Shown piece by piece: positions 26,256 through 38,049 of a stretch of DNA of 64,000 bases. The first letter of the stretch is position 1, and every line of letters begins with the position of its first letter. The DNA comes from Thermothielavioides terrestris NRRL 8126 (Eukaryota; Ascomycota; Sordariomycetes; Sordariales; Chaetomiaceae), in contig NC_016457.1 of the NCBI RefSeq assembly GCF_000226115.1, positions 496,001 to 560,000 on the forward strand, given 5' to 3'. Below the pieces are notes generated by a model. It did not search any database. It had not been told where the DNA came from and saw nothing but the letters and a program-made list of their open reading frames with translations. The translations under genes were made by a program, and so were the position numbers.

Positions 26256-28865
26256 CTTATCTACCTCGGGGTTTGGGTTGGCCGCCTTTCTCTCAACTTC
26301 CGTTCTGTCCCTGGAGAAGTGGGTTGCAGAGTGAAGCCTTTCTTTCATTGCAACCAGAAGCAAGATGATGAGATTGCATGACGGTCGGATCCGTCATGGA
26401 TGTGCGTGGTTTCCTCGCGAGCGTTGACCAGACACAGCATCTAGCTAGCCGCTTGGTTTTCCTCTTGCTCCGAGTCCAAGTTGTGCAACGGTTCAAGGAT
26501 GGCGGGAAAGCAACTGCTTTATTGATAGTCCATTGTCCCGCAGCGGCAGTCAACAAGCAATGGCAGACCCGCTATAAAGCCGAGTTTGGCTCCCCAACTC
26601 GCCAGCCAGCCTCGGCAAAAAAGAAGAAAAGAAGCGCCCCCGCACTGCACCTACTGGACTGAGACCTGAAACTTTGGAACCCCATCACGCACCGTTGTTC
26701 GGGAGTTTTTGAGACAAATCAGCAATGCAACTTCAGATCGCCCATAATTTCCAGACATCTTACACAGTACACAGACAGACCGGGCCTGCAGGCAGGGCAT
26801 CGCCACCACAAAACACGCTGTCCCCGCTTGCCAATTGCCTCTGTCCATAGCACTCGGCCTGTGTGCGTGAGAGGAGCTTCCGAATTTGTGCCGACCTGCT
26901 CCGTCCGTCCACTCGCAGCACACCCCACGGACGCGGACGCACCAGCGGGAGTCGAAACTGCCGGATGACAGCAATGGATACACCCATATTTTCCCCGACT
27001 CGGTCAGCGCCTCGAACCCCGACTTCTGCGGCTGACAGGGCAGTGCTGCTCTTTATATTCATTCTTCTTCTGGCGCTGGGTAGGGTGTCGCCGGCTCGCA
27101 ATGCATACCTGCATTGTCGGTACAGTCAACCCGTCGCATCATGGAGTCGCTGGGAGTTGCTGCCCACGCGATGACTCGGCTCGCGGTGCCGAACCTCGAC
27201 CCCCAGCAGCTGTTTCGGGTGTGTGGGTGTGCGCGTGTACTGTACCTGAGTGGGGGCCAAGCCCAGGGAGGGCGGTCCGTCCGTATCCGGAAGTACGAGA
27301 CCCTCGTTCGGCGCCCTTATTGGTCTGCCCTCCGAGACTCCACAAGCGGTCTTAACACTCCAGTCCACAGCAAACATACAGGAGAGACAAGCATCACGAT
27401 GCGATGAGAGCCGAACCAGTCCCGTTGAGAAGTACCGACATGATACTGACTGACTTCGATTTACCGATTACTCGCAGCATTTCTGGGGCTGCGACCACCC
27501 AAAGTTCTGGGCGTACATAATGCCATTCAGCCTATCAACGCCGCGTCCGAATCCGATAACCAGCCGCTCCGGCCCAGGAGCCCAGGCGGCAGGTGGTTAA
27601 CCAACACACCGAGAGGGAAGATTGTCGGATTTTATTCTGGGAACGGGTTTCCTGCAAAACATATTGCCTGTGATTGCACCACACCGTACAATGGTCCCGG
27701 TTCTCCGTAGACGAAGCTCGGAGCGGTATTGCCTCGCATGTATGTCACCAGGAGGAGGCAGGCAGGATGGTTATACGACAAGGCAGCCTCTTCGAATGTC
27801 GCTCTTGCGGGGATGCGATGATCGCGAGCCATATATCAAGCCTCGTTGTGACGGGGTCCTCTGGCACGACTTTCAACCACTGGCGCCGTGCATCCTGATG
27901 GCCCTGCGATTGCTAATCGCAGCTTGCCGGACGAGGTTGAACTGAGTCTTCTGACTTCCCCATTTTAGCCGTATCGCGCAATGGGAACTGTGGACGGAAC
28001 GATCAATGTATGCGTGTAAGTGCAAGGGGCCGACAGGGTGACATCCCATTCCCAGATTCCCGGATTGAGTTAGCTGCAATAAGCTCCCGCGACGGGGGAA
28101 GATAACATTAGCACCTCATCCCCTCCCACGGCCCTGTGCAATCTAGACTCGCTCTCTCTTTACTGGCTCCAGATCGCATCTCCATCCGCTTTCCTGGAGT
28201 TACCACCAGGAAGGAAGAGGCCACGCGAATGGGATGGCCTGTCCGAAAGTTCCCACCTCCAAGTGCCTGACCGGGCAAGTCTAACGCTATTCCGGAGCCC
28301 TCGCACTGACATTCCCGGCTGCCCAGCAGCTCACCCTCTTGCTAATTAGCATCGACAATAAGATGCCGGTGAGGGCACAACGGACTGACGAGTTAATCTC
28401 TTTCCTTCCTCTTGCGGTTCAATAAATTTTCGTAGATGCAGAAGCACGCAACCATGAATGCCGGAGAGCGGTCCGGCTCAACCCAACCAGCTTGTGCACG
28501 TCGTCTTCTCCGTCTCTCTTGGGACACCAGCGGAGCTCCAAGCGACGCCCTGACGTCCATCGCACGTGCAGTGTTGCTCTGGTGTCGTGGTCAAAGGGCA
28601 TTTTTTGTGCTCTCCTGCTCTTTTACGCCGTCAAGAGCGGTTTCTGGCTAGTTCAAGCTCAGTTGTTTACCTACCTGGTACCTTACCTCAGGCACCTATC
28701 TTAGAGATGTTTACAAATGCACGGCGGCACGGAGCGGGTAGTGTGGAAGGTCCGGCTGGGAACGAGTGGAGGGAGGGGGAAAGAGGGGTGGCACTTGCCG
28801 ATTTGTGGCCCGCGCCTGCCCCGTCCTGCAGCACTCCATGCATGGTCCAGGGCATGCAGGCAGGT
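26256..28865. other. GC-rich island between the two Tc1-like copies, no gene found
   Basis: About 2.6 kb of ordinary, non-RIPed DNA. Short open frames on both strands overlap one another, none has a recognisable domain, and none joins through convincing introns to a conserved protein. A short ACCTTACC-type stretch occurs near 28674-28692. I regard it as intergenic DNA. Confidence 0.6.
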
Positions 28866-29070
28866 TGTCGCTTCCAAACACCAGGCGAAAGTGGGTCCAA
28901 GTGCCTGCAACACACCCCAATTTGAACAACAGTAGGCAACAGTGGGCAACTATCGCCATCGAATTTGAAGCTGTAGATACTGCAAAAAACGGCCTAAATA
29001 GCCATTTTCTAGTGTTTTTATATACTTATTGATAGCTCTACGGTTTATTCTAGCTTAGTCAGCTAGCGAT
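28866..29070 (+). repeat. Left terminal inverted repeat of copy A
   Basis: Starts TTGTCGCTTCCAAACACC and runs inward as the reverse complement of 47035-47239. The outer 150 bp keep CpA/TpG dinucleotides; mutation sets in from about 29020. Confidence 0.88.
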
Positions 29071-29279
29071 CAATCAAATACTAGGCGCAATGCCGAATAC
29101 TTACCTCTAAACCCCTACTTCCTAGCTACCAACTTATTCTTAGGCGTTCAATATACTTTAATAGCTTACTACTATCTTCTAGCCTTTTTAAAGCTATAGA
29201 TAATACCTTATTCGAAGGCACTATGTAGAATTCTATAGTATTACGCCCTCTATACCTCCTAACGTTGCCTAGCCTGCCT

Positions 29280-32010
29280 AGCGACCTCCTAACTCTATCC
29301 TTAGGCGCCTAGGCGATCTACCGTATATAATCCTTCGATCCTGCCCTCTTCGCGCCCTAGTATAGTTCTCGATAGCGCCTTCGAAGTATAGTTGCGCGCC
29401 CTCGCAATAGAGCGAGGCGCCTAAGCTATCTCGCCGTAGTGCCCGCCTAGCTCTCGAACCTTCTAAACCTCCTAAGCCCCCTAAGCCTACCGTAGACGCC
29501 GCTAGTCGGATTAAGATCGTCTTATACTGTACTGTCGAAGCCCTAGCCGATACAACGCCTATTGGCAATAAGTGGATTAGGGTCGTCTTACGCTATACTA
29601 CTAAAGCCGCTATGTCCAAAGCTGCTGTCGCTAAGGCTGCTAAAGTTATCGCTACCTTTATCGCTAAGGCCTTAGCCGATATAACGTCTATTGGTAATAA
29701 GTAGATCAAGGTCGTTTTACACTATACCGTTAAAGCTACTACTACTATAAAACTGATCTAGCGTCGCTAGACTCGTAATATATCGAAGCTATATAATAGT
29801 AGTAGATCTACTATTCGCTTACATTTACGATTAAAGCCTATATCTTACTTAAAGCCCTAGGTATATTTGAAATCGCGTTCTATATCTTAGAGGCGTTTAG
29901 ATCACTAGTCGCAACGCTTTTAACTACTACCCTCTAAACCGATCGAAATACTTAATTTAGAGGAAGGTTTCGATATAGTAGATACTTTGTAAAGCTATTT
30001 GTAAAAGGAGGATATTGATATCTATATATATAATAAGCTATTATCTTCGCCGCTATAGCTGTTATTACGGTTCAATGCATTATACCTATTGTACTAGCCT
30101 TCTCGATCGCTAGATACCTCGCCGCTATTAGTACTATCGTAGGCCTAAACCTGAGACCGCCCCTAATCGCCTATACCAAATGCCTCGCTACTATTAATAT
30201 GATTATAGGCCTAAACTTAAGATTGCCTCTAATCGCCTACGCTAGATACCTCGCCACTATTAGTACAATCGTAGGCCTAAACCTAAGACTGCTCTTAATC
30301 GCCTACGTTAGATATTACGCTACTAGCTCGTATACTATATTCCCTTCGTCGTCGAGCTAACAATATATTAGCGGAATAGCCTACCCTATTAAACACGATT
30401 ATCATTAATATTACCTATACTACTGTATTCTTCCTAAATACGTTCTACTAGAGCCTTTGAATACCGCTACCACTTCTATAGAAATGGACTTATCGCTATA
30501 AAGTTTAGGTAGAACGTACTAAATAGGGCAATAAGGTCGATAATTTAGCTATTAGCAACAATTTAGGCGCAAAGATCAAAGATATTATATCTAGCCTATA
30601 TAATAAAGTGGTTAGCAACGTTCAACGAAGTAGTATTACATTAGATCTTAAGTATATAGCTACTTCTATAAACGTAGTTGCCTATATAAACATAAAAGCT
30701 AACCTAATAGTCTAGTCGAATTCGAAGAGGGTATATTCTTTGTAGATATACCTAATATATATTAGCGGTATCGACGAACTAATAAAGGCGCTATTAAGCT
30801 AACCTACAAAGGACTATTCTATTAATATCGAGTATAAATTCGAGCTAACTGATATACTATAAGTAGTATCTTTAGCTGCTTTTACACCCTTACCTCCTAT
30901 ACTAACATCTATTTGCCGACTGTTCGATTGTACTACTACGATACTAGCTAACACTAGTCGATCTACGTAGCTAGCCGAGCTAGCTACGCCTACTAGCGAG
31001 GGCTAGAGATTGGTAGCTAAGCGTAAGACGTCTACGAATACAATGTTATAAGAGGTAAAAGATTATAACGCTTAGGAGCTAAATAAGGTATATTTCTATC
31101 TCCTAGTAGATAAATAGCGCTATAACCTAGGTATAGCCTATTAAAACTACTATAAAGATATAGATATCCAGTTCTAGTTCTATTACTAGATAAATAGCGA
31201 TAGTACCTACTATCCTATTACTATTCGAGAGATGTCAAAGTAGGCTATATAGATCGAACGTTAGAAGGCTACTGTTGATAGCGCCCTAGGTACCTTAGTA
31301 AAGAAATAGATCGGTTCTACAAAGAATAAGGCTAATTAAGGCATTTAGATAGGCCCTAATAGCGAGGTTATAACTAAACGACTATCAAATAGAGGAATCT
31401 AGTTTATTAATAACGTTAATAGCAACAACTCGAATAATCTAAATAAAATAATAGCACCGCCTTACCTACTACTATAGTTCTATAGTATACTATCGTACTA
31501 TCCTCTATATTAGCTATATCCTATAGTACCCTCGAACGTAGTAAGGAACAACGTATTTAAGCTACCCTAGCCAATAGGATTCCTAGCCCCTTATTCGAAT
31601 ATAGGCGCTATTGGCCTAGGAAAGCCTCTATCTGTTGCTAGTATCGTAAACCTATAGGAGATTATTCTACTACTATATTCTTCGTCGCCGCCGCCTAAGC
31701 TAGAAGGAAAGGAACCCTCCGATATAGTCAATAACTTTATTAAGACCTTTGTTCGTTAATATAGCCTATTGGGTTAGAAGGATATAATAACGGCTCTCTA
31801 CTAAGTTAGCAAGTCTCTATATATCGAGGGTAGAAAGGTTTACGATATTCGTTAGCTTCTAGATATATAGTTTTCTAATAACGGCTTTCTATAGCACCTT
31901 GTCGCTACGTTCTATAGCGCTATAAAAGGCTTTCTAAAGGAAGAAGTAGAGCTAGCCGGCTTTGATAGGAACCTAGCTCGCTAGACCTAATACGCTATAT
32001 AAGGCACTGA
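29280..32010 (+). pseudogene. Long unidentified second coding region of the Tc1-like element
   Basis: The left arm reads on the plus strand as long coding-like stretches broken mainly by TAG/TAA codons that look like RIPed CAG, CAA or TGG. It lies opposite the transposase. Segments at about 30440-30850 and 31000-31990 are clearest (for example a block ending in FLKEEVELAGFDRNLAR near 31925-31980). Its N-terminal side has a repeated segment ALADTTPIGNKW / ALADITSIGNK (about 29543 and 29674) and three 66 bp units at 30110-30308. No domain recognised. It could be a helper or DNA-binding protein of the element or captured host sequence. A single continuous frame was not fully verified. Confidence 0.45.
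30110..30308. repeat. Three tandem units of about 66 bp
   Basis: Units starting near 30110, 30176 and 30242, each beginning with a CCTCGC-ACTATTA-type block and containing AGGCCTAAACCT. Differences are mostly C/T or G/A, as expected from RIP. Confidence 0.8.
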
Positions 32011-32138
32011 ACACGTCGTATAGCGCGCTAAACAAGCTATAGAACATACGAAGCATGTTATATAGCACACTAAATATACTATATAAAATATAGAATAAGA
32101 TAGTATATTCTTTCTACAATATTATAATTATATAGCTA

Positions 32139-32480
32139 GTATATATTATAAAGCTTCTTCGCACTCAAACGCCGATTGCGAAGGAACCGTTGAGCCAAAA
32201 TCGAATCCGACAACGTAAGCGTTCTCAGCGCACCCGATTACCCCTATCTACAATGTCGTAGAGGGGGTGTAGCGGCTACGCAGGTCGTGGTGGCGATGGC
32301 GGTAGCCTAGCGTTAGGCACTGTAGGTCGTAACATTGCGGCTAACGTATACGAATACCCCGATCGACGCGATTAAAGACTTAGGCTCCTTCCTATAGGAG
32401 CTACGAACGATCGGAATATATGTACTAAGGGCGCTAGCGACAAGCGATCGAGGCTTCTATTGGAATTCCGTGCCTTAGTA
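32139..32480 (+). repeat. Conserved 5' region of the LINE (plus copy)
   Basis: Inverted partner of 23960-24288, with a high share of unmutated CpG-containing sequence. Likely 5' UTR/internal promoter by position; function not shown by sequence. Confidence 0.75.
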
Positions 32481-32918
32481 TCGCCAAAGATATAGCTATA
32501 TATATAGGTAGCTATATATATATACTACTATAAGGTATTTTAAAATAAGTTAAACTGCCTTTACAATATATATAAGCTATATAGGAGTGTCGATCGTATT
32601 AAAGAGGAGGTTATATAAATTAAAAACAAGGTTAGGACGTAGGTAAGCGTTAAAGGCTTATAAGCGAGGACCTAGGTATAGGTAGTAGGGTAGGGCGTAG
32701 CTACAATAGTAGCGCCTTAGCTACTCGAAAGCTATATTTAGTATATACTAAAGAAACTGTTCTACGAACTTATAGTAGACCTTAGGCAGGTATCTATAGA
32801 TATTGTTAATAGGAGTGTAGGTAATATAGTCTAGGCGGTCAATATAGCTATAGCGATGATAGAAGCAACGATGGGGGGCGGTGGAAGTGGCGTAATTGTA
32901 GTATAAAAGCTATTAAAG

Positions 32919-33178
32919 TGTTACGGACTAGGCTATACCTAGGCTGGGTATATGGGGCTACGCCTAGGATCCACAGCGGTCCTATAACGGGCCCGCCACG
33001 GGCCTAAGGCGGACCCGCCTCGCGCCTAGAATAACATCGGCCTAAGCCCCCTGCACGCAAGCCCCTGAAAACCCTATACACGAGAACCGTAGCCTATACT
33101 TCTCCTTTTCTCTCCTTAAGGTAGTTGAATAGAATATTGTACGCTTATCTGTAGACGCTATAAGGCCAGTACATTATA
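32919..33178 (+). repeat. 5' LTR of the 7.6 kb gypsy element
   Basis: TGTTACGGAC to ACATTATA, 260 bp, aligned to 40215-40474. The terminal CA appears RIPed to TA. Confidence 0.92.
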
Positions 33179-33399
33179 GTTCAACTACCTTCGACAAATA
33201 GAGTAGTTGTTACTTCTAGGTGTAGACGAGAGTAGTATACTAGACGTTTCAACGCTAGTACCGAGCGGACTAGACGCTACTATAAACAACCTAGGTGTCC
33301 TATAGGTTCTAGACCTAGACTAAGTCTATAAACACTTCTAAGTCTTATAGAAAACGATCGTATAGTAGAACACAACTATCGAGGAACTCTATATAGCCT

Positions 33400-36300
33400 A
33401 GATCGCTATAGCTTAGACTATAAACGCCCCTATAGTAGCCTACGCCCTAGCTCCGACGATTAACGTCGTGGCTCTGGTAGCTCCTAGGACGTAGTGGAAG
33501 CGCCTCCCTATAGGACAACCCTTCGACGGTAAAAAGGAACTCTTTGCCGTCTAGAGGGCTACGATAGTATACGTCCTAGTAGTAGACTAGGACTTTATCG
33601 GAGGCCCCTATGACCAATAGGTATTTATTTAGGGGAACCTTAGCTAGGGAGTTTAGGCTAAGGTCGTAGCCTTCTACAAGTTGGGAGGGCCCTACTATAA
33701 TTACGATCTAGGAGCGTTCCTCGAGTACCTTGTAACCGTTTATATAGACCTCTATAAGTAGGTTATAGCTTTGACGGAGTTAGATATACTCTACTAGGGA
33801 GACAATAAGCTGTTCTCCTCCTTCTTTATTCGCTTTAAGGCGAAGCTATCGAAGGCTAGAGGATTTAATTAAAGCGATAAGGTACAACTTATTAGACTAT
33901 AACGATGCCTCTCTCTAAAGTTGAAGTATATTGTAGTAGGACGGGGGGTTCTATAGAACAACTATACTATAGCTATTATAAAGTACTATAAGATCACTAC
34001 TGATCTAGAGGCCCTCCGCCTAGAGGAACGATATTAGCGGTCCTAGGATAAATAGCCTAGGCCTAACGTAGACGTAGAGAAGGATATAGACAGAGATATA
34101 CCGATAACTAGGATCAACGTAGCCTACATTGCCCCTACCTAGGGGGGAGCTAATAGGGGCTATAGAGGAAAGTAGTAGCGGAATAGAGAAAAGCGAGGCG
34201 TAAATGTACTATAGGCGAAGTAGGTAAGCGACGAAGTATATATAGCGCGTCAATAGGCTAGAGCCTATATCCGTTGTAGGCGCTAGGGTCACTTTATAGC
34301 TGTTTGTCCTTTCGCCTTAGCTAAGAGGCTAGCTCCTTAGGTCGATATCAATAAGCTAGAGGCTAAGGAATAGGTAGAGGAGGACTCCTCCTCTAAGGAG
34401 GAGGAAGGAAAAGAGTAGCCTCTATACAAAGTTTTATATAGGGGCTAAAAGGACCTAGCCGTTTATAGGACAAGTTTATAAAGATTAGAAAGAGAATAGA
34501 TAAGCTACCCTTTCTAATCCCTATTTTCTTAAACTCCTCTAGTTTTATAAATATATAAGTAGATAGTAGGTGCTAGAGCTATAGAGCTATTAGCGAAAGA
34601 GTATATTAGTGGTTAGGGATCGAGTAAATAAGCTTGCTAACTCCCTATACCCTAGGCGTTGTAGTCAAGGAGGTATAAATCACAAAGAAAATTATATATA
34701 TCGCCTAGGTCGTAATAGATATCGATAGATAGATCAGTGCTACTATATTCTATATAGTCTTAGGACTAGCCTACGACGTTATTCTAGGGCTCCCCTAGAT
34801 AAACTACTATAGGATTATACTAGACCTAGCTAACGAGGTCCTTACTATTAATTTGTAAAGTAGCTTATAGGTATATAAGTACTCCTTATAGTAGAAGGAA
34901 ACTAATACTACTCTAATTATAGGTACAGTGTTTATAGGCTTGGCCTATAGAGTATAAAAGAAAAAGTCTAAAGGAGCCTAAGATATATTCCTCGTCACTA
35001 GTATCCGCGAGATAACTACTATACTAGGGGTAGCTATCTCCTAGCCCAACGCCGACCTAGACTCGAAGATCGCTTTACTAAAGGAGCTATAAGACTTCGC
35101 CAACCTCTTCGACAAGGAAAAGGCGAACGGTCTACCTCCCTATTAGGGGGAGGCCAACCATTATATCTATCTTAAGATAGGCCTAGATAGGAAACCTCCT
35201 AAGCTCCTATAGGAACCCTTGTATAATATATTAAGGGACTACCTCCTAGAGATTTAAAAGTAGGTCGTAGACTTGATAGACAAGGGATAGATCTAGGTAA
35301 ACTCCTTATTAGTAGTCGCCCTAATCCTCCTTATAAAGAAGCTAGGAGGGGGATAGAGGTTCTATATAGATTACTAGGCTCTAAATAAGATCACTAAGCA
35401 GGATTGGTACTTACTCCCCTTGATTAAGGAGACTCTCTAGTCCCTAGCTAGGGCCAAATAGTTTATAAAGCTAGACGTTAGAGCTACTTTCTATCGTATT
35501 TAGATAGCTAAAGGGGATAAGCACCTTATAGCGTTTTATACAAGGTTCAGGCTATTTAAGTAGCTAGTCTACCCCTTTAGGCTTATAGGTACTCCTATAA
35601 TATTCTAGAGATATATCAACAACGCCCTTAGCCTAACGTTAAAGGACTATATAACGGTATACTTTGACGATATCTTAGTATACTTGAGTAGGAGCTAGAA
35701 GGACTATATAAGGAAGGTATATAAGGTCCTCTAGAGGCTAAAGGATATAGGCCTTAACCTAGACCTTAAGAAGTATATATTCGCAATGAAGGAAGTTAAA
35801 TATCTGAAATATATTGTAGAGGTAGGAGTCTATATCTACCTTGACCCTAAGAAGATTAAGGCTATTTATAAGTAGGAGGTACCCTATAGAGTCTAAGGAG
35901 TATAGAGCTTCCTTAGGTTCACTAACTTCTATTGCGATTTTATCTTCAACTTCTCCGAGAAGGTGGCCCTATTGATATATCTTATTTATAAAAATGTCCT
36001 ATTCCACTAGAGCAAAGAGGAATAGGAGGCCTTCGATATACTTAAGGCTACATTTATATTAGAGCCGATCTTCGCTTAGTAGGATCCTAAGAGGGAGATA
36101 ATTATAAAAGTAGACTATTCTAGTACAGTACTTGGCAAATGCTTGTTTTAGTAGGGGGAGGACAAGGTCCTTTACCTTATAGCCTACTACTCTATAAAAC
36201 TAAGCTCTACTAAATGTAACTATACTATCTACAATAAAGAGCTGTTGGCTATTATCTTATACTTTAAGGCCTAGTTAGCGAAGCTTCGAAGTATAGTAGC

Positions 36301-38000
36301 CCCCTTTACTATCCTAACCGACTATAAGAATCTTAAGTACTTTATTTAGCTACGTTCGATTAGCGAACGATAGGCTAGATAGGTGGAGATACTCTCTTTA
36401 TTTAACTTCGAGCTAAAGTACTAGCTAGGATCCTAGGCCTTACGCTCTAATACGTTCTCCTAGTACAAGTAGGACGAGCCTAAAGACAACTAGTGTATTA
36501 CCTAGCTACTTTCCCCGATCAAGGTATATAAGACTAGTGTATAAGAGGAGGCTAGGCTACCTATAGGAGAAACGCTCTTCGAGGATAAGTAGCTCGCTAC
36601 TTTGTAGAACGAGGGTATTGCCGGAGACGAGTACTACGCTTATCGGCTCTAAGCTATCTACGACGGAGCTTAGAAGTTTCCTAAAGAGGCGAATATAGTA
36701 TAGACCTAGATCGTAGACTACTCCCTTAATATATAAGGTATACTCTAGTTCTATAGCCGTCTCTAGCTCCCTATATAGGAGCCCCTAACTACTACGATCA
36801 TCTAGCGGATTTATAACTCGACTATATTAGGATACCTAGGGCGTAATAGGCTATTCAAAATGCTTTAGAGAGATTATCACTAGGACCTTATATCGTCCGA
36901 TATAAAGTAGTTCATTAGGAACTGTAATCAGTGCCACTAGAGTAAGATCTTTTGATAGCTACGTCAAGGGCTCCTATAGCCTTTGCTTATCCTCGATCGC
37001 TTTTAGAAATAGATCTTTATTGACTTTATAACCGACCTCCCTATAAAAGACGAGGGAGCGCCTAGCTACCTTATAGTGATTATCGACTATCTCTCTAAGT
37101 ATATATAGCTCGAAGCAATGTACTCGATAGGAGCGAAAGAGTATACCCTTCGATTCTATAACGTATAGTAGCGTTTCTATAGGTTCCCAACCTAAATTAT
37201 AACTGACTATAGGTTAGACTAGCTAAGTAGGTTCTAGACTACGTTGTATAAGGCAGTAGGGGTAGAGCAGCTCTTATCGACTTCTTACTATCCCTAGATG
37301 GATAGAGGGACGGAGCAAGTCAACTAAGAGGTATAGACAATCCTCTAGATCTTCGTCTCCTTTATATAGTACGACTAGCCTAAATATCTCCTAGCCTACT
37401 AGTTTGTACTTAATAATAGGGACTCGTCTATAACTAGAGTAAGCTTAAACTACCTCCTCTATAGGTTCGATATAAGCCTTATATAGCTTATTACGATCTC
37501 GATAACGCCTATAGCATCTTTAGAAGGTTATACTGCCAAGTTCCTCTATTACCTAAAGGAGGGGATAGAGTAGACCTAAACAGCTATTACGTATATATAG
37601 TAGTAGTAGTAGACGAATATAAACCGCTCTCGCCGCCTAGCTAAGAGGTTCTAGGTAGAGGACAAGGTATAGCTCTCTTTATATAATATAAAGACGAACC
37701 GCCCTAGTAAGAAGCTCGACTAGCTAAATGCTAAGTATAAGGTAGTTATAATGCCGACTCTACTAACAGTGACGCTCGATATACTAAGCGGTCTATACCT
37801 AACCTTCTATATTAACTTAGTTGAGTAAGTGGCTTTCGATCTACTCCCTTCGTAGAAAGTTATAGATAAGAGACTAGACCCTATATAGGTTATATCGAAG
37901 GAGGGTATTCCCTAATAGGAATATAGGGTAGAGGCGATCCTTAAAGCTTAGAATATAAGAGGGAGAGGGAACAACCACGACGTATACGTCAAGTAGGTAG
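33400..38000 (+). pseudogene. RIP-degenerate gypsy gag-pol (7.6 kb element)
   Basis: Gag ends in a zinc knuckle spaced CX2CX4HX4C at 34265-34303, whose first Cys codon is TAT (a RIPed TGT). Pol shows an RT catalytic site VYFDDILVY (35660-35672, intact Asp pair), an RNase H region with the ELLAI block (about 36238-36420), and an integrase with FITDLP and a DRG-type catalytic block (about 37010-37330). Stops are of the CAG/CAA/TGG-derived kind. Limits approximate. Confidence 0.85.
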
Positions 38001-38049
38001 GTTACAACAAACCAATGTAGAAGCCTTTAGAGAACTTCCTAGAGACTAT

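Noticed and set aside
26046..29070. 26046-29070 considered as one small inverted-repeat transposon (TIRs at each side of the 2.6 kb island)
   Set aside because: The TIRs there point outward from the island; each belongs to a transposase-bearing element on its other side.
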